Source: G963676655 sp963676655
GTDB taxonomy: Bacteria > Verrucomicrobiota > Lentisphaeria > Victivallales > Victivallaceae
NCBI GenBank assembly: GCA_963676655.2
Contig: CAXXKX010000002.1
Span: 496,001 to 560,000, forward strand
Reading direction: 5' to 3'
Length of the DNA: 64,000 nucleotides
Shown piece by piece: positions 61,606 to 64,000 of this stretch (position 1 is its first letter; every line of letters starts with the position of its first letter). The translations under genes were made by a program, and so were the position numbers. The notes beneath the pieces were generated by a model. It saw nothing but the letters and a program-made list of their open reading frames with translations. It did no database searches and was not told where the DNA came from.

Positions 61606-63144
61606 ATGACAGGAAACATTAATATCGCGGAATACCGTGACAAAGTGGAGGGCTGCTGGGCCGGCAAAAACATTGGCGGTACGCTGGGCGCACCGATGGA
61701 AGGCTCCCGCGAACTTACCCACCATGAATTCTATACTCAGGATCTCGGCGGCGCTCCGGCTCCAAACGACGACCTGGATTTGCAGTTGATCTGGCTTGAA
61801 GCTATTGAACGTCACGGGCTGTATAATCTGACGCCCCGGCTCATGGGCGAATACTGGCTGGGCCACATTATCGGCCCCTGGAACGAGTATTCCGTTTGCC
61901 GTTTCAACTGCTCACACGGTTTTTATCCGCCGCTTTCCGGGGCGATCAACAACGAGCGCTGGAAATGGAGTAACGGGGCCTGGATCAGATCGGAAATCTG
62001 GGCTTGCCTGTTTCCCGGCATGCCGGATGAAGCGATTAAGTTCGCCTGGCTCGACGCCAGCGCCGATCATGTCGGCGAAGGGGTATACGCGGAGATATTT
62101 ACCGCAGCGCTGGAAGCCGCCGCATTCGTTGAACAGGATCTCCGGCAACTGATTACGATCGGACTGGCTAAAGTTCCCGCCGGCAGTCGCGTCGCCAGAA
62201 CCGTCAGGCTGGTCTGCGATTGTTATGATAAAGGTCTGCCCTGGGAGGAAACCAGAGAGGCGGTAGTCAAAGACAATGCCGACCTCGGATGGTTCCAGGC
62301 CCCCGGCAATCTCGGGTTTATGACGATAGGCCTGCTCTATGGTGAAGGTGATTTCGGAAAAACGATCCTTACTGCGGTAAATTGCGGAGACGATACCGAT
62401 TGCACCGGGGCAACTGCCGGTTCGATCATGGGGATTATGTACGGAAAAAAGGCAATCCCGCCGCAATGGCTGGAGCCGATCGGTGACGGCATCCTGAATG
62501 TAGCGGTCGATAAATTCGGGCTGCAGCAGCGTTTGCCCCAGACCCTTGGCGCGTTGACCGAACGCACCGTTCACGCGGCAAAACTTAATGTTCTTTCCAA
62601 CCGCAATCTTTACACCATCGATTCCACACCTACCAGGTTGCCGGAAAACGTCCGGGATCGATTGACGGATACGACGGTTGCCGAACGGATCGCGGCCCGC
62701 AATCCGTACCGGCTTGACTTTCCGGTTGGGTTCGCCGAAGTGGTGATCGAATACGAAAAAGTGCCGGAAATCGCCACAGGGGAATCCATCAAGCTCCATG
62801 CCGGAGTACTTAGTTCCTTGCTTGGAAAAAGAGTCGCGACTTTCAAATGGACCATTCCGGAAGGTTGGAGTATGACGCCGCGTTCCGGGCGTAGAATTGC
62901 CAATCCTAACTGGAAAAATCTGCTTGAGTTCACTTTGACCGCCGGAGATTTCAGCGGTCCGGTCGAATTTCTCGAATTGGAAGTTTCCGTTCCGGATCAT
63001 GTTCCGGTTTCGATTAAGGTTCCGGTTCAGCAGACCGGTGCGGTTGATTTGTCAGACGCTCCTTACTGCGCGACGGAAATGGAAGCATGCGTCCGGCGAA
63101 CCATGGAAGAACCCTGGAAAGCTACCACTGAACAAGTCTATTGA
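61606..63144 (+). CDS. ADP-ribosylglycohydrolase-fold protein with C-terminal beta domain
   Basis: 512 residues, cytoplasmic. The ARH fold (about 1-330) has GCWAGKNIGGTLGAPMEG, the metal motif APNDDLDLQ (usual NDDT changed), and NCGDDTDCTGATAGSIMGIMYG with the second metal Asp pair. The last 180 residues form a beta-rich domain not found in simple ARHs. Standard ARHs remove ADP-ribose from proteins; here the island context suggests a glycosidic substrate. ATG 61606 (AGGAAG upstream) is chosen over an in-frame start at 61528. It lies between the esterase and an oxidoreductase. Confidence 0.82.
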   Translation: MTGNINIAEYRDKVEGCWAGKNIGGTLGAPMEGSRELTHHEFYTQDLGGAPAPNDDLDLQLIWLEAIERHGLYNLTPRLMGEYWLGHIIGPWNEYSVCRFNCSHGFYPPLSGAINNERWKWSNGAWIRSEIWACLFPGMPDEAIKFAWLDASADHVGEGVYAEIFTAALEAAAFVEQDLRQLITIGLAKVPAGSRVARTVRLVCDCYDKGLPWEETREAVVKDNADLGWFQAPGNLGFMTIGLLYGEGDFGKTILTAVNCGDDTDCTGATAGSIMGIMYGKKAIPPQWLEPIGDGILNVAVDKFGLQQRLPQTLGALTERTVHAAKLNVLSNRNLYTIDSTPTRLPENVRDRLTDTTVAERIAARNPYRLDFPVGFAEVVIEYEKVPEIATGESIKLHAGVLSSLLGKRVATFKWTIPEGWSMTPRSGRRIANPNWKNLLEFTLTAGDFSGPVEFLELEVSVPDHVPVSIKVPVQQTGAVDLSDAPYCATEMEACVRRTMEEPWKATTEQVY

Positions 63145-63169
63145 CAAAAACATGCAAAGAATAAAAATA

Positions 63170-64000
63170 ATGAAAAGAAAAACAGGTATATGGGGATGCG
63201 GGAATATGGCTCAGTTGGCACATATTCCAGCCTTGATGTCGCTTAATAATGAAGCCGAAATTAAAGTCTGCGCGGATGCCAGAGCTACGGTTGCCGGACA
63301 GGTCGCGGCGATTTGCGGGGCGAAATGTGCTTCAAGTCTCGATGAACTGCTGGAACAGGATATAGATCTGGTCTATGTGCTGACGCCGGCGCTTTTCCAC
63401 CTGAACGATATAACCCGGGTGCTTGAAGCCGGTAAAGACGTTTTTTGCGAAAAACCATTGGCGATGGCGGCGGATTCGGTTAGGCAGCTCAAGCAAATCC
63501 GACAGAAGACCGGCAAGGCGGTCGGTGTCGGCTACATGAAACGTTACGACGCCAATATTTTGAACTTTATGTACCGGGCCGCGAAAAAAGAGTGGGGAGA
63601 ACTATTGTTTGTCCGCTCCCATGCTTTCATCGGTGGTCACTGGGATGCCGCGGTTAAAGATCTGGCGCCGTTGATCACTTCTGATGAAGCTCCGCCGTTT
63701 GATCTGGCGACCGCTGATCCCGGCGCACGCTGGATGGGGAACACGAAAGCTGAGATATTTTCGCATCCCTTCTACGGACTTCTCGATACCGGATGCCATT
63801 CGGTTAATTTGCTCCGCTTTCTGACCGGATGCACACCGGAAGTCAAACGGGTCACGAATAAAGCCGGAGTCAGGGTTGTCGATTTTGATTTCGGGACATT
63901 TACCGGTACTATGGAATTCTGCCTAAACTTCGCGATGAACCGTTGGGACGAGGTGACGGAACTTTATTATACCAATGCTTCGGTTCGTATTCTTACTCCG
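63170..64000 (+). CDS. Gfo/Idh/MocA-family oxidoreductase, partial at the window end
   Basis: 277 codons, open through the last base. The NAD(P) Rossmann motif is GIWGCGNMAQLAHIPAL, followed by VYVLTPALFHLNDITRVLEAGKDVFCEKPLAM with the family EKP motif. The conserved DTGCHSVNLLRFLTG supplies the catalytic His. These enzymes oxidise or epimerise sugars and inositols. It would process a sugar released by the upstream enzymes. ATG 63170 is chosen; ATG 63152 is also in frame and neither has a strong ribosome site. It begins 26 bp after the ARH gene, so it is likely in the same operon. Confidence 0.88.
   Translation, partial: MKRKTGIWGCGNMAQLAHIPALMSLNNEAEIKVCADARATVAGQVAAICGAKCASSLDELLEQDIDLVYVLTPALFHLNDITRVLEAGKDVFCEKPLAMAADSVRQLKQIRQKTGKAVGVGYMKRYDANILNFMYRAAKKEWGELLFVRSHAFIGGHWDAAVKDLAPLITSDEAPPFDLATADPGARWMGNTKAEIFSHPFYGLLDTGCHSVNLLRFLTGCTPEVKRVTNKAGVRVVDFDFGTFTGTMEFCLNFAMNRWDEVTELYYTNASVRILTP

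Noticed and set aside
61912..63000. 362-residue open frame antisense to the ADP-ribosylglycohydrolase gene
   Set aside because: Shadow of a strongly supported coding gene; no family motif or ribosome site.
63170..64000. Possible frameshift at the end of the window in the oxidoreductase
   Set aside because: The frame is open and family-like to the last base; it is simply cut by the window end.
1..64000. CRISPR arrays, tRNA or rRNA genes, prophage modules
   Set aside because: No evenly spaced short repeats, no cloverleaf or rRNA-like stretch and no phage structural genes were seen by eye.

Overview
The window looks like chromosomal DNA of an anaerobic, glycan-degrading bacterium of the Lentisphaerota (Victivallis-like) or a close PVC relative. 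This is inferred from content, not from a marker gene: three pseudopilins with the F-T-L-I-E-L-L start and an H-x9-DG-type C-terminus typical of Lentisphaerota/Planctomycetes/Verrucomicrobia, many secreted or cytoplasmic carbohydrate-active enzymes in operons with them, a MoxR/DUF58/VWA operon, and a superoxide reductase/ferritin/PerR defence operon of the kind found in anaerobes. No rRNA, tRNA or CRISPR was seen.

Layout. 1-1.5 kb: PerR, superoxide reductase and ferritin in one minus-strand operon with a Fur-type box. 1.6-6.3 kb: an NlpC/P60 membrane protein, a small secreted protein, TypA and TrpS. 6.33-7.88 kb: a complete IS4-family insertion sequence with perfect 15-bp ends and an 8-bp target duplication. 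7.9-12.4 kb: a secreted GH99-like enzyme, a pseudopilin and a GntR/LacI-type regulator. 12.7-13.7 kb: first RAYT-like HUH transposase. 13.7-18.6 kb: moxR, DUF58, a BatD/DUF4381-like protein, a BatA-like VWA protein and a DUF2238 protein. 19-25.6 kb: AroE with a heparinase II/III-like lyase, KtrAB potassium uptake, a membrane protein and a GNAT protein. 25.6-28.3 kb: a UPF1-like helicase. 28.5-29.5 kb: second RAYT-like gene. 29.7-36.3 kb: sensor kinase, RluA-type pseudouridine synthase, enolase, STAS plus response-regulator/PP2C pair, and a small Cys/His protein. 36.4-41.4 kb: pseudopilin and a LolD/FtsX-type ABC exporter. 41.4-42.1 kb: a tandemly duplicated non-coding element. 42.2-46.3 kb: ROK regulator, DegT aminotransferase, a multi-hairpin element and an O-methyltransferase. 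46.6-64 kb: a glycan-use island (sialidase-like propeller, AraC regulator, GH32, PL22-like, GH63-like, CBM9+GH123-like, pseudopilin, clan GH-A enzyme, SGNH esterase, ADP-ribosylglycohydrolase, Gfo/Idh oxidoreductase).

The most informative unlisted signal is a promoter-proximal motif repeated three times in the glycan island (upstream of GH32, of the PL22-like operon and of the pseudopilin/GH-A operon). It sits just upstream of weak -35 elements and is a good candidate site for the AraC-type activator encoded between them. This would tie secreted depolymerases and cytoplasmic oligosaccharide enzymes into one regulon. The second notable theme is structured intergenic DNA: paired, individually palindromic arms in inverted orientation enclose 170-185 bp in two unrelated families, in a window that also carries two RAYT-like transposases.
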